This document shows positions 1-9,050 of a DNA stretch of 64,000 bases, piece by piece. Both the position numbers and the translations under genes were made by a program. The DNA is taken from the NCBI GenBank assembly GCA_963775125.1, contig CAVZHQ010000005.1, positions 248,001 through 312,000 on the forward strand, given 5' to 3'. The notes beneath the pieces are model-generated. The model was not told the origin of the DNA, did not search any database, and was given only the letters and a program-made list of their open reading frames with translations. Position 1 is the stretch's first letter; each line of letters begins with the position of its first letter. The DNA is from JAHECQ01 sp963775125 (lineage in GTDB: Bacteria; Actinomycetota; Acidimicrobiia; Acidimicrobiales; SZUA-35).

Positions 1-778
1 GCGTTCGGCCGTCGAGTGGTCGGAGGTGCTGGAACCCTGGACGGTCGGCCTCGACCCCCGGACCGCAAGATTGGCGGAGGCGTTCTGGCCCGGTCCTCTG
101 ACCCTGGTGGTGGCGCGCTCGACCCGGGTGTCGGCGGTGGCCGTGGGTGGGCGGTCGACGGTGGGTCTGCGAGTCCCCGATCATCCGCTGACCCTCGAGC
201 TGCTTCGCCGCTTCGGCGGTGGGCTGGTCGGGCCGTCAGCCAATCGGTTCGGCCATGTGAGCCCCACGACTGCGGCCCATGTTGCCGACGACCTCGGCGA
301 TCAGGTGGCAGTCATCCTCGACGGGGGACCCTGTCGGGTCGGGGTCGAATCGACGATCGTCGAGGTGCTCGACGGGCCGGTGACGCTGCTTCGACCTGGT
401 GGTGTGTCGGTTACCCAACTCGCCGAGATCCTGGGTGAACCGGTTGTCGACGGCCGTTCCGGCCCTTCGCGGGCAGCGGGGATGCTGGTGTCGCACTACG
501 CGCCAAGCGCCTCGGTCGAAGTCGTCACCTCGGCAGGGGAGGCCCTGGTGCGGGGCGGTTCGCAACGCACGGTGGTCGTTGGACCCGGTGGCAACATCCC
601 ATTACCCTCCGACGCCGAGGGCTTCGCTGCGGGGTTCTACGCCGCCCTTCGCCATGCCGACGCGCCCGGCATCGCCAAGATCTTCGTCGTGCCACCGACC
701 TCGGGCGACCTGCTGGACGCGGTGCTCGACCGGCTCCGCAAAGCCGCCGGACCCCGCTCGACCGGGCAGCCGCGGTAG
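1..778 (+). CDS. L-threonylcarbamoyladenylate synthase (Sua5/TsaC family), 5' end missing
   Basis: Makes threonylcarbamoyl-AMP from threonine, bicarbonate and ATP, the first step of t6A37 modification of ANN-decoding tRNAs in the cytoplasm. The frame is open from base 2 to the TAG at 776-778, giving 258 residues. Visible family motifs are FWPGPLTLV, GLRVPDHP, GPSANRFGHVSPTTAAHV, GVESTIVEV and LLRPGGV. A C-terminal part containing GMLVSHYAP marks the long Sua5 form, which carries an extra domain, rather than the short TsaC form. Roughly the first 60 residues, including the Lys/Arg substrate-binding motif, lie outside the window, so the true start is not visible. The next gene begins 10 bp after the stop. 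Confidence 0.9.
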   Translation, partial: RSAVEWSEVLEPWTVGLDPRTARLAEAFWPGPLTLVVARSTRVSAVAVGGRSTVGLRVPDHPLTLELLRRFGGGLVGPSANRFGHVSPTTAAHVADDLGDQVAVILDGGPCRVGVESTIVEVLDGPVTLLRPGGVSVTQLAEILGEPVVDGRSGPSRAAGMLVSHYAPSASVEVVTSAGEALVRGGSQRTVVVGPGGNIPLPSDAEGFAAGFYAALRHADAPGIAKIFVVPPTSGDLLDAVLDRLRKAAGPRSTGQPR

Positions 779-781
779 CGT
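776..781 (+). promoter_or_regulatory. candidate leaderless -10 box (TAGCGT) for the class II aldolase gene
   Basis: TAGCGT ends 6 nt before the GTG at 788. It overlaps the TAG stop of the preceding gene, so part of the match comes free. Same TANNNT-N6/7-start pattern as at many genes here. Confidence 0.35.
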
Positions 782-787
782 TCGGCC

Positions 788-1552
788 GTGAACAGTTACG
801 CTCCGCTCCGCCGTTCCGACGCTCCGGCACCTGCTCCGACCCTCGATGCTGAGCGGGCGCATCGCCGCCGCATGTGCGCGTTGGGATACCGGGTGTTCGG
901 TGCGCTTCGCTACGGCCAGACCGGCGACGGTCACATCAGCGCACGGGACCCCGAGCTCACCGATCACTTCTGGCTCCTGGGCTACGGCATCCCGTTCCGC
1001 GAGGCAACGGTCGACGCGTTGGTGCTGGTCTCGCCCGAAGGCGACGTGGTCCGGGGCAACGGTGACATCAACATCGCGGCCTACAACATTCACGCCCCGA
1101 TCCTGGCGGCCCGTCCCGATGCCGTTTCGGCGGCGCACACCCACACGCCGTACGGCACGCCCTTCTCGGCCCAAGCGCGGTTGATGGAACCGATGAGCCA
1201 GGAGGCGTGCCTGTTCGTCTTCGATCAGGCGCTGTTCGACGACGAGGAGCTCGAGGTGGTCAGCACCATCGGGGGCGCGCGCATTGCCGACGCTCTGGGA
1301 CCGAATCGCCTGGTGATCCTGCGCAACCACGGACTGCTCACGGTCGGCGAAACCGTCGAAGGCGCAGTGGGTGCCTTCGTGGTGGCCGAGCGCGTTGCCG
1401 AAGTGCACGTCAAGGCCGGCGAGGCCGGTCGGCCGATCTCGATCGAGGGCGCAAAGAAGGTCGCGGCCCACTACACCAACCAGAACCTCGAGTGGCAGGC
1501 CTTCCAATGGCTGGCCCGAGACCTGGTCCCCGATCCCAGCGTCATCGGCTGA
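788..1552 (+). CDS. class II aldolase/adducin family protein
   Basis: A 254-residue cytosolic protein of the FucA/AraD-like class II aldolase fold. These are zinc enzymes acting on hydroxy-carbonyl substrates; here the substrate is unknown. The fold signature is clear: TGDGHISARDPE at about residues 45-56, HTHTPYG with probable Zn ligands His117 and His119, and RNHG with His181. The N-terminal 20 residues are proline/alanine rich and outside the domain. The GTG at 788 is chosen because a TANNNT box lies 6 nt upstream and an in-frame alternative would lose the fold. Members of this form are often annotated only as 'class II aldolase/adducin'; no operon partner points to a pathway. Confidence 0.85.
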   Translation: MNSYAPLRRSDAPAPAPTLDAERAHRRRMCALGYRVFGALRYGQTGDGHISARDPELTDHFWLLGYGIPFREATVDALVLVSPEGDVVRGNGDINIAAYNIHAPILAARPDAVSAAHTHTPYGTPFSAQARLMEPMSQEACLFVFDQALFDDEELEVVSTIGGARIADALGPNRLVILRNHGLLTVGETVEGAVGAFVVAERVAEVHVKAGEAGRPISIEGAKKVAAHYTNQNLEWQAFQWLARDLVPDPSVIG

Positions 1553-1555
1553 TCG

Positions 1556-2476
1556 CTACTCGATACGGATGGCCCGAACGCGGGCCTCGGCCAGGGCTTG
1601 GCCCGGCAGCGTGGGGGTGAACACGAACCGGCTGGCCGAACTGCTGGTGACGGTCCGACCCTTCCGCAGGGCAACGGGTAGCGCCTCGTCGACCCGCACC
1701 AACAGGCTGAGGCCGAGCGCGCCGCCGCTGAGGTCGAGCGTGTCCTGCATCGGGTCCTCGGAGGCCAATCCGAGTTCGGGTTTGAGCCGGCGTTGGATGA
1801 GCAGCGACTCGGCCAGCGTGTAGTAGTCGTGCACGACGAATCCTGCGGGGACGAAGACCAGCCACCGGCGAGCCAACTGATGGAGCGATCGGACACCCTG
1901 CGAGGCGATGGCGAAACCGATGACGAGCGCCGGTACACCCAGCACCCATTGTCGGGCCGCAAGGAGCAGCGGTCCGGTGATCGTGCCCACGAAGACTGCG
2001 AGCCAGGCGAGCTGCACCGGCCCGAGGAGGACCGCCGCCGGCGGGCGCAACGCCATGCGGCGCTCTGACCCGTAGGCCGATCCGTTGATCAGCGGATCCC
2101 CGACCATTGGCAGGAAGACGAACAGGGTGGCGGTCAGGCCGGCGCCCAGGGCGACGAGCGTCGAGTTTGCCCAGTTCCCCCCGGTGGTGGCCGCAAGCAG
2201 CGTCGCTGCGCAGCCCGCCGGGGCGAGGGTTCGGATTGCGGTGAGGGCGATGGTGGAAGGGGCGAGCACCGCAACGAGGCCAGCGAACCAGCCGGCCCAG
2301 AGGCCACTCTCGACCACGAGTCTCACCGGACCCGATCGGTCGGCGACGGCGGCCATGACGCCGGGTCCGACGGCGATCGGGAGAACCAACCAGACCAGAC
2401 GCAGGGGCCAGAGGCCGAGGCGTTGGACGAAGGTGAGATCACGTTGGGGCTTGGATCTGTTCTGGCGGGCGGCCAT
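1556..2476 (-). CDS. multipass membrane protein of unknown function
   Basis: 306 residues that I do not recognise as a named family. The N-terminus is basic (MAARQNRSKPQR), followed by about six hydrophobic segments, roughly residues 25-45, 60-80, 85-105, 110-130, 150-175 and 180-200. The last 100 residues are soluble and contain the patches GFVVHDYYTLAESLLIQRR and DTLDLSGGALGLSLLVRVDE. This looks like a membrane anchor with a cytosolic or extracytosolic C-terminal domain. It converges on the aldolase gene with a 3-bp gap and is divergent from ligA. Confidence 0.7.
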   Translation of the reverse strand: MAARQNRSKPQRDLTFVQRLGLWPLRLVWLVLPIAVGPGVMAAVADRSGPVRLVVESGLWAGWFAGLVAVLAPSTIALTAIRTLAPAGCAATLLAATTGGNWANSTLVALGAGLTATLFVFLPMVGDPLINGSAYGSERRMALRPPAAVLLGPVQLAWLAVFVGTITGPLLLAARQWVLGVPALVIGFAIASQGVRSLHQLARRWLVFVPAGFVVHDYYTLAESLLIQRRLKPELGLASEDPMQDTLDLSGGALGLSLLVRVDEALPVALRKGRTVTSSSASRFVFTPTLPGQALAEARVRAIRIE

Positions 2477-2495
2477 CGCTGTCAGTGTGCCTGGC

Positions 2496-2501
2496 TAGAT
2501 T
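2496..2501 (+). promoter_or_regulatory. candidate leaderless -10 box (TAGATT) for ligA
   Basis: TAGATT followed by 6 nt and the GTG start at 2508; no Shine-Dalgarno sequence is present, so the transcript would start at or next to the GTG. Confidence 0.45.
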
Positions 2502-2507
2502 CCAAAT

Positions 2508-4574
2508 GTGGACGATCGAGACGGTGACCAAACTCCAGCAGAGGTCGCAGCCGAGATGGCGGCAACAGAGGTGGCCGAGCTCCGGGAACAGGTGGCGTAT
2601 CACAACCGCCGCTACCACGAGCTCGACGCCCCCGAGATCCCCGACGCCACGTACGACGAGCTCGTTCGCCGCCTCCAGGACCTCGAGGCGCAGTATCCGT
2701 CGCTCCTGACCCCCGACTCGCCGACCCAAACCGTCGGCGGGGGGCCGTCGGCGACGTTCGCCCCCGTCCAACATCGGGTGCCGATGATGAGTCTCGACAA
2801 TGCGTTCGACCACAACGAACTCCGAGCCTGGTCGCAGCGGGTGAATCGGAGCCTCGACCTCGCCGACGACGCCGGAGACGCCTTGGGCTACATGTGCGAG
2901 CTCAAGATCGACGGCATCGCGTTGTCCATGCGTTACGAGCACGGGCAGTTGGTCCAGGCGGCAACGCGGGGCAACGGCCAGGTCGGCGAGGACATCACGG
3001 CCAACATTCGCACGGTGTCGGTCATTCCCCATCGGCTCGAGGGCGCCCCTCCCGTGCTCGAGGTCAGAGGCGAGGTCTACCTGCCGGTGGCGCAGTTCGA
3101 CGCGCTCAACGAAGCGCAGGAGGCCGCCGGCCTGGCCCGCTACGCCAACCCTCGGAACACCGCGGCGGGCAGCCTTCGACAGAAGGACCCGCGAATCACG
3201 GCCAGCAGAGGCCTCGCCTTCTGGGCCTATCAACTGGGTGAGGTCGTCGGCGGACCCGACCTGATGACCCAGAGCGCTGCGCTCGACTGGCTCGGAGAAC
3301 TGGGGTTCCCGGTCAACCCCGAGCGCCGCGTGCTGCCGACCATCGACACGGTCATCGGCTTCATCGAGCACTGGCAGGAGCATCGCCACGACCTCCCCTA
3401 CGAGATCGATGGTGCCGTCGTCAAGGTCGATGCCTTGGTCCTGCAACGTTCACTCGGCTCGACCGCCCGGGCGCCGCGCTGGGCCATGGCCTACAAGTTG
3501 CCGCCGGAGGAGCGCACCACCCGGCTGCTCGGCATCATGGTCTCCATCGGCCGCACCGGAAAGGCGACGCCGTTCGCGGTTCTCGAGCCGGTGTTCGTGG
3601 CGGGCTCGACGGTCCAGATGGCGACCCTCCACAACGCCGACCAGGTGCGCCTCAAGGACGTTCGGCCGGGCGACGTCGTCGTGGTGCGAAAGGCCGGCGA
3701 CGTCATTCCCGAAGTCCTGGGCCCGGTCCTGAGCGAACGACCCGAGGGATTGGCCGAATGGGTCTTCCCGGTGGACTGCCCATCGTGCGGCCAGGCCTTG
3801 GTTCGCCCCGAGAACGAAGCGCACACGTTCTGCGTCAACCCCTCGTGCCCGTCGCGTCGCCAGACCCAGATCGAGTACTTCGCGTCCCGCGGGGCCATGG
3901 ACATCGAGGGGATGGGGGAGAGCCGCATCGCGCTCTTCATCCAGCTCGGCCTCATCGCCGACGCGGGCGATCTGTACTTCATCGACTGGGACGCAGTGGC
4001 CGGGCTCGAAGGGTTCGGCCAGACGTCGATCGACAACCTGCGTGCCGCCCTCGAAGCGTCCAAACATCGTCCGCTTGCCAACCTGCTCGTCGGGCTCGGC
4101 ATCCGGCACCTCGGACCTGCGGGCGCGGGCGCGCTCGCCGCCGGTTTTGGGCACCTCGATCGCATCATGCAGGCCTCGGTCGACGAAATGGCGTCCGTCG
4201 ATGGTGTCGGCACGACCATTGCGGCCAGCGTCTACCAGTATTTCCAGAGCGAGGCCGCGCAACGGCTGATCGAGAAGTTCCGGGCCGCAGGCCTGAACCT
4301 CGTTGGCCCCGAGGTGTCGGCGCTTCCCCAGGTACTGGCCGGTAAGGCCGTGGTGGTCACCGGTTCGCTTGCCGGTTTCAGCCGAGACGGCGCAAGCGAT
4401 GCCATCAAAGCCCGGGGCGGCAAGAGCCCTGGCTCGGTTTCGAAGAAGACCCTCGCCGTCGTGGTGGGCGCGGAACCGGGTGCCTCCAAGTTGACGAAGG
4501 CCGAGGAACTCGGGGTGCCACGCATCGACGAAGCCGGCTTCATCCACCTCCTCGAAACCGGCGAACTGCCCTGA
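2508..4574 (+). CDS. ligA: NAD-dependent DNA ligase LigA
   Basis: Seals nicks in duplex DNA during replication and repair, using NAD+. All LigA parts are present in 688 residues, a normal length. The NAD-binding Ia region (YHNRRYHELDAPEIPDATYDE) is followed by the nucleotidyl transferase domain with KIDG and catalytic Lys133. After the OB fold comes a four-cysteine zinc finger (Cys424, 427, 442 and 447), then HhH repeats including GLGIRHLGPAGAGALA. A C-terminal BRCT domain runs from about residue 608 to the end. The GTG at 2508 is preferred over an overlapping out-of-frame ATG at 2506 because it keeps the frame and sits 6 nt after a TAGATT box. The gene is intact. Confidence 0.97.
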   Translation: MDDRDGDQTPAEVAAEMAATEVAELREQVAYHNRRYHELDAPEIPDATYDELVRRLQDLEAQYPSLLTPDSPTQTVGGGPSATFAPVQHRVPMMSLDNAFDHNELRAWSQRVNRSLDLADDAGDALGYMCELKIDGIALSMRYEHGQLVQAATRGNGQVGEDITANIRTVSVIPHRLEGAPPVLEVRGEVYLPVAQFDALNEAQEAAGLARYANPRNTAAGSLRQKDPRITASRGLAFWAYQLGEVVGGPDLMTQSAALDWLGELGFPVNPERRVLPTIDTVIGFIEHWQEHRHDLPYEIDGAVVKVDALVLQRSLGSTARAPRWAMAYKLPPEERTTRLLGIMVSIGRTGKATPFAVLEPVFVAGSTVQMATLHNADQVRLKDVRPGDVVVVRKAGDVIPEVLGPVLSERPEGLAEWVFPVDCPSCGQALVRPENEAHTFCVNPSCPSRRQTQIEYFASRGAMDIEGMGESRIALFIQLGLIADAGDLYFIDWDAVAGLEGFGQTSIDNLRAALEASKHRPLANLLVGLGIRHLGPAGAGALAAGFGHLDRIMQASVDEMASVDGVGTTIAASVYQYFQSEAAQRLIEKFRAAGLNLVGPEVSALPQVLAGKAVVVTGSLAGFSRDGASDAIKARGGKSPGSVSKKTLAVVVGAEPGASKLTKAEELGVPRIDEAGFIHLLETGELP

Positions 4575-4580
4575 ACCAAC

Positions 4581-4632
4581 CGTTCTGCAGTACCAGGCCC
4601 GGGGTGTTTGCCGGTCTGGGTACTGCAGAACG
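4581..4632 (+). repeat. intergenic hairpin element A, between convergent ligA and the downstream minus-strand gene
   Basis: Perfect 14-bp inverted arms at 4581-4594 (CGTTCTGCAGTACC) and 4619-4632, separated by 24 nt; the stem can extend inward with one bulge. No T-run follows on either strand. It begins 7 bp after the ligA stop and could act as a bidirectional terminator. It belongs to a family of five elements with TGCAG/CTGCA-containing arms. Confidence 0.75.
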
Positions 4633-4636
4633 AAGG

Positions 4637-5195
4637 TCAGAGGGCGTCGAAGGTGAAGGCCTGGGTGAGTTCGCAGGTCTCGGGTCCGTCGACGACTCGG
4701 TAGACGCAGGCTTGGACCACGTTGTTCTGTGGTCGAAGCAGTGCCCCATTCGGACAGTCGGCCTCAGGCCCGTAGGTGTACTGGTCGAGGGTACGGCCGG
4801 CCGACTGGGTGTCGTTCAACTGCTCGGGCGTCAGCGTCTCGCCGTTGATGATGAGGTTGGCGGCGTAGCCGGACACGAGATCGACGCCGACCGGCTCGCT
4901 GCAGGTCGATCCTTCACCGGATTTCGGGAACCAACCTTCGATCGGCGAGATGTCCAGCGTCTGCTGGGTGGCGTTGGCATCGCCGGGCCGCTCACCCCCA
5001 CCGTCGGCCGCCGATCCGCTGAGCACCGGTTCTGACGGGTCCGTGTCGGCCTGATACGCCGTGGCGAAGCACGACCGCGATGAGCGCTGCCGCCAGACCT
5101 CCACCGATCACGAGGCGCTGCAGGTTCTTGGACGCAGGCGGGCGTGGCGCGGGGGCGTCGCCGGCGCTCTGGGGCGGAGTAGCCGTGGCTGACAT
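4637..5195 (-). CDS. small membrane-anchored protein of unknown function, broken by a frameshift
   Basis: Two overlapping minus-strand frames fit one protein of about 185 residues. From the ATG at 5195: a Pro/Ala-rich cytosolic start (MSATATPPQSAGDAPAPRPP), then one membrane segment (LVIGGGLAAALIAVVL). The signal then moves to another frame near 5060-5068 and continues FATAYQADTDPSEP, an acidic/Gly linker, and a small extracytoplasmic domain with cysteines (GEGSTCSEPVGVDL, EADCPNG, VQACVYRVV, PETCELTQAF). The even cysteine spacing suggests disulphides. Adding one base near GTCGTGCTTCGCC would restore it. Function unknown; neighbour of the divergent kinase gene. Confidence 0.6.
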
Positions 5196-5276
5196 GGACC
5201 CAGTATGCCCGGTAGCCGGGGCATGGGCTGCTCGGCGGAGCTGGCGAGGGTGACGGGCGTTCGGCTCGACACTGAT

Positions 5277-5282
5277 TAGCAT
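5277..5282 (+). promoter_or_regulatory. candidate leaderless -10 box (TAGCAT) for the PASTA kinase gene
   Basis: TAGCAT, then CATCCC, then the GTG at 5289; no Shine-Dalgarno sequence is visible. Confidence 0.45.
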
Positions 5283-5288
5283 CATCCC

Positions 5289-7315
5289 GTGCCCGTCGGA
5301 CTCGAGCAGCATGCCGGGCGGGTTCTTGGCGCCCGCTATCGCTTACTTGCCCCGCTTGGTGCGGGCGCGTCTGCGGTCGTGTACGTGGCCGAAGACCTGA
5401 AGTTGCGACGTCGGGTCGCCGTCAAAGTGCTGCATCCGGGACTGGCCGGAGACGAGCGGTTCCGCCGCCGATTCCGGGCCGAGGCGCACGCGTCGGCCCA
5501 GTTGAGCCACCCGCACATCGTCGCCGTCTTCGACTGGGCCGACGCCGAGACTCGCAGCGATGGTCAGATCGAGCCGGCGTACCTGGTCAGCGAGCTGCTC
5601 GTCGGCGGGAGTCTCCGCACCCTGCTCGACCACGACCGAACCCTCAGCCTGTCCCAGACCCTGCTCATCGGCCTCCAGGCCGCGCAGGGTCTTGCCCACG
5701 CCCACGAGCGCGGGTTCGTCCACCGAGACATCAAGCCGGCCAACCTGCTCTTCGACGGTGGGGGTCGTTTGCGGATCGCTGACTTCGGCATCGCCCGCGC
5801 CCTGGCCGAAGCGGCATGGACCGAACCGGAGGATTCGCTCATCGGGACCGCCCGCTACGCCGCCCCCGAACAGGCAACGGGCGGGCCGATCGAGGGGCGC
5901 TCCGACGTCTATGCCCTGGCGGTCACCCTGGTCGAGGCGGCCACGGGCGAGATCCCTCTGAGCGCCCCGACCGCTCTGGCCACCATGGTCTTGCGTCAGG
6001 GCGCCGACCTGCCGATCCCGGATGCGCTCGGCCCTCTGGCCGAGGTGCTCCGCTGCGCCGGCAAAGCCGACGTGGGCGCCCGTCTCACGGCCGACCAGCT
6101 GGTCGAAGCGCTCATGACGCTCGCGCCTTCGATGCCTCGCCCTGCGGCCCTGCCGTTGACCATGCTCAGCGTCGTCGATCGGACCGACGAGCAGGCGACC
6201 CTGGTGCTCACCGATCCCGACGCAACGGTCGATCTTCGCCACGCAGTCATCGACTCGACCGATGTCCATAGGCAGAGATCGGCCCTGACGAGACGGTCGT
6301 CGGGCTCCCGGACCATCGGACCGACCAGCCGGGCACGGCCGAGCATGGCGGGATGCCGGCCGACCCACCGGCGACAGGCAATCGGTCGGGAACACCGAAC
6401 CGTCGGCGACGGTGGAGCCGTCGGGTTCGGGCCGCGCTGATGATCGCCCTGCTGGCGGTAGTCGCAGGTGCGATCTACGCCGCTTCGATGCTTGCCGACC
6501 GGCCGCCCGAGGTGGTCGCCCCCGTCACCCACCCGGTCGGCGGGTACGTGGGACGATCGGCCGACGAAGTCGAGGTCGAGATCGCTGCGAACCACTGGGA
6601 GGTCGCCAGTACCCGGACCCGCGAGGACGGGTTCGAGAAGGGGACGGTCGTGCGTCAATCGCCTGCGCCCGGGGTGGCCCTCGAGGAAGGCGCCGAAGTG
6701 TCGTTGGTGATCTCTGACGGCTTCATCCTGCGAGCCGTTCCCCAGCTCGAGGGCCTGCCACGTGAAGAAGCCTTGGCCGCGCTCAGCGCCTCGAACCTCC
6801 TGATGGGCGACACCGGCGAGGAGTACAGCGAGACGGTGCCCGTCAACGTCATCATTCGGGCATCGTTGCCGGTCGGCGAGGAGGTCGAGAGTCAGACCAC
6901 CGTCGACCTGGTGTGGAGCCTGGGTCCCGAGCCCCGGATCATTCCCGAGTACACCGGCCAGGTGGCCGCCGACGCGGTGGCTGCGCTCGAAGGCGCCGGC
7001 CTGATGGTGGCGCTGACCGAGGAATACTCCCAGAGCGTGCCTGAGGGTCTGGTCATTTCGGTCACTCCGCCGGCGGGGCAATCGGTGGCCAAGGGTGGAA
7101 CGGTCGGCATCGTCGTGTCGCTCGGCCTGCCGTACGTCGCGGTGCCCGACGTTTCCGGAATGTCGGCGGTCGACGCCGCCGATGCGCTGGCCGCCGACGG
7201 GTTCGACGTCGTCGACACCGTCGGCCCACCCAACGCCGAAGTGCTGGCCACCTCACCTCCGGCGGGCGACTCGGTCCGTCAAGGGTCCGAGATCGTCATC
7301 TTCACCCGGCAGTAG
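5289..7315 (+). CDS. Ser/Thr protein kinase with C-terminal PASTA domains (PknB type), frameshifted between kinase and membrane segment
   Basis: Membrane kinase that senses peptidoglycan or lipid II and phosphorylates cell-wall and division proteins. The kinase domain covers about residues 17-275, with a glycine loop (GAGASAVVY), AVK Lys46, HRD at 145-147 (HRDIKPANLL), DFG Asp165 and APEQ. The frame is lost near 6262-6272, where one base appears to be missing. The signal resumes as AEIGPDETVVGLPD in the frame that runs to 7315. It continues through a basic juxtamembrane stretch and a membrane helix (LMIALLAVVAGAIYAASML). Four PASTA repeats follow, the last beginning VAVPDVSGMSAVDAADALA. As read, the kinase half would end at 6440 with unrelated residues. 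A sequencing indel is the simplest explanation; no slippery run supports programmed shifting. Confidence 0.85.
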
Positions 7316-7332
7316 GGCTCACTTCTCGGGGC

Positions 7333-7770
7333 TCACCTCTCGGTGAGGGCGTCGAGCCGTTCGTAGAGTTCCCTGGCATCGTCGGTGACGGGCTGGCTGG
7401 CCGCCTGGCCCTGCAACGCGAGGAGCTTGGAGACGTCGCCTTCCACGAGGATCTTGCCCGAGAAGAACGCCTGCATGCTGGCTTGAGGGTCTCGGTTCAC
7501 GAACAGCGTGTACGCGGTGTCGTAGTCCACCGTGAGGGTGAGCTCGGGTCGATCGAGGTGACCGCGTTCGATGAGCACCTCACCCGCGGTGGTGTCGATG
7601 TGGCCCAGAAGATCGCCATCGTGGTGGGGTGAAGCAGTGATCACGATGTTGATGCGCACGGGCGGCGGCGACTCGGGAACCCGGTCGGCGTACTCGGCCC
7701 GGAGGGCACGCACGGCGTCGATCCACGCCTCGGACAAGAAGGGATGACGGTCACTCGAACCTGCATGCAT
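7333..7770 (-). CDS. SCP2 sterol-binding-domain protein
   Basis: 145 residues fitting a single SCP2-like lipid-binding domain. Typical signs are a beta-rich first half (PPVRINIVITASPHHDGDLLGHIDTT) and the later pattern LTLTVDYDTAYTLFVNRDPQASMQAFFSGKILVEGDVSKLLAL. The 'FFSGKILVEGD' block is the best diagnostic of actinobacterial SCP2 proteins. These bind acyl chains or sterols in a hydrophobic tunnel; the ligand here is unknown. Divergent from the MmcQ-like gene with an 86-bp shared upstream region. Confidence 0.8.
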   Translation of the reverse strand: MHAGSSDRHPFLSEAWIDAVRALRAEYADRVPESPPPVRINIVITASPHHDGDLLGHIDTTAGEVLIERGHLDRPELTLTVDYDTAYTLFVNRDPQASMQAFFSGKILVEGDVSKLLALQGQAASQPVTDDARELYERLDALTER

Positions 7771-7844
7771 ACGACCATTCTTTCGTGGCGAAGGCCGATG
7801 TCATCAGCGGCACAGATTTTCCGAGTGCGTATCCTGGGCTTCGC

Positions 7845-7850
7845 TAATCT
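7845..7850 (+). promoter_or_regulatory. candidate leaderless -10 box (TAATCT) for the MmcQ/YjbR gene
   Basis: TAATCT, then 6 nt, then ATG at 7857. The closest match to the general -10 consensus in the window. Confidence 0.5.
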
Positions 7851-7856
7851 TGCACC

Positions 7857-8243
7857 ATGACCAACCCGGGTAGCGCGGCCGACTCGCTGGCGAGAGTTCG
7901 CGAGATTGCACTTGCGCTGCCGGAGGTCACCGAGCGGCTGAGCCACGGCGCCCCCACGTTCTTCATCCGGGGCAAGAAGACCTTTGTGATGTTCCATGAC
8001 GACCACCACGGTGACGGGCGTCTTGCTCTGTGGTGTGCTGCGCCTGCAGGCGTTCTGGCCGAGCTGGTCGAACTCGATCCGGTTCGGTTCTTCGTGCCGC
8101 CCTACGTCGGCTATCGCGGTTGGGTCGGACTCCGGCTTGACGTGGAGGTCGACTGGGACGAGGTCGAGGGCGTCGTGACCGAGGCCTACTGTGCGGTGGC
8201 GCCCAAGTCGTTGGCGGCTGCGATCTCGCGAACGAGGCCCTGA
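7857..8243 (+). CDS. MmcQ/YjbR family small protein
   Basis: 128 residues of the MmcQ/YjbR (CyaY-like fold) family. Seen directly: IALALPEVTERLSHGAPTFF, a strand pair around KKTFVMFHDDHHGDGRLALWC, then a VPPYVGYRGWVGLRL block and an acidic helix. The family is widespread and its biochemical role is not settled; DNA binding has been proposed. The last 58 bp overlap the end of the convergent LLM oxidoreductase gene. Confidence 0.8.
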   Translation: MTNPGSAADSLARVREIALALPEVTERLSHGAPTFFIRGKKTFVMFHDDHHGDGRLALWCAAPAGVLAELVELDPVRFFVPPYVGYRGWVGLRLDVEVDWDEVEGVVTEAYCAVAPKSLAAAISRTRP

Positions 8244-9034
8244 TCGTAAGGGGCGGGGAGGACCACGAGGTGGGCGTCGACACCCGCTGCATCGAGTCGG
8301 CGTCGCTCGGCCGAGTCGGCGTCGAGCCAAACGGGTTCGAAGACGGCGTAGGTGGTGATGCGCATCGGCCGTTCGGCTCCGATCCGGCCGGCCCTTGCCT
8401 GACGGGCGATGGTCACCAGCGACTCGAGGTTCGCTGACGTAGCGGCGGTGTTGAACCCGTCGGCATGGCGGCCCGCCAACTCGGCCATCTTCGGGCCATA
8501 GCCGGCGACGATGATCGGAGGCTTGGTCGTCGGAACGAGGAATCCGTTGCTGCCCGCAATGGAGTAGAGGCCGCCGGACCAGGCGCCGTCGGAACCGGAC
8601 CAGACGTGGTCGAGCAGTTCGATGGTCTCCCGAACCCGAGCTCTCCGGGTGGCGGCATCGTGGTTGATCAGGCCGGCCCACGCAAGCTCGTCCCCATAGA
8701 CGCCGGCACCGCCGCCGGCCCCGATGCCGACCCGGAGCCGTCCCGGTCCGGCAGCCTGGTCGAGGGTGGCCAACGCCTGGGCCAACACCACCGGATGGCG
8801 GGCCACCGGATTGAGGACCATCGGACCAACGGTCGCCCGGGTCGTCGCCTCGACGATGATCGAAAGGCTGCTCAGACACTCGAGCACCGTGCGGCGGGTG
8901 ACGTGCACCGGCCCGGCCAGGTGATCCATCGTCCACAGCCCGCCGATGTCGAGTTCGTCGGCCAACGCTGCAGCATGGCGCAGCCCAGCAGGTGTTGCGT
9001 CGAAGGGCGAGAGGAGCAGTTCGAGCGAGGTCAC
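8186..9034 (-). CDS. LLM-class F420-type oxidoreductase
   Basis: Flavin- or F420-dependent oxidoreductase of the luciferase-like (TIM barrel) superfamily; substrate unknown. Family marks include SLELLLSPFDATPAG at the start, a GLWTMDHL segment, RATVGPMVLNPVARHPVVLAQALATLDQ, the glycine-rich RLRVGIGAGGG and PPIIVAGYGPKMAELAGRHADGFNT. The GTG at 9034 is preferred to the upstream ATG at 9112, because the extra 26 residues are low-complexity, overlap glcF and lie before the first strand of the barrel. This gives about 282 residues and a 16-bp gap after the glcF stop, so it may be the last gene of the glc operon. Confidence 0.8.
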   Translation of the reverse strand: MTSLELLLSPFDATPAGLRHAAALADELDIGGLWTMDHLAGPVHVTRRTVLECLSSLSIIVEATTRATVGPMVLNPVARHPVVLAQALATLDQAAGPGRLRVGIGAGGGAGVYGDELAWAGLINHDAATRRARVRETIELLDHVWSGSDGAWSGGLYSIAGSNGFLVPTTKPPIIVAGYGPKMAELAGRHADGFNTAATSANLESLVTIARQARAGRIGAERPMRITTYAVFEPVWLDADSAERRRLDAAGVDAHLVVLPAPYDQGLVREIAAANDLGATAQ

Positions 9035-9050
9035 TGAAACGGAAGTCGTG

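Noticed and set aside
602..1507. 301-codon minus-strand open frame across Sua5 and the class II aldolase
   Set aside because: Antisense to two recognised proteins, no coherent motif.
6262..6272. Programmed ribosomal frameshift in the PASTA kinase
   Set aside because: No slippery heptamer or downstream pseudoknot is evident, and similar single-base breaks occur in many genes here.
7316..7350. Direct repeat GGGCTCAC-TTCTC / GGGCTCAC-CTCTC as a regulatory element
   Set aside because: Only two short imperfect copies in a 17-bp convergent gap and the end of the SCP2 gene; no evidence of function.
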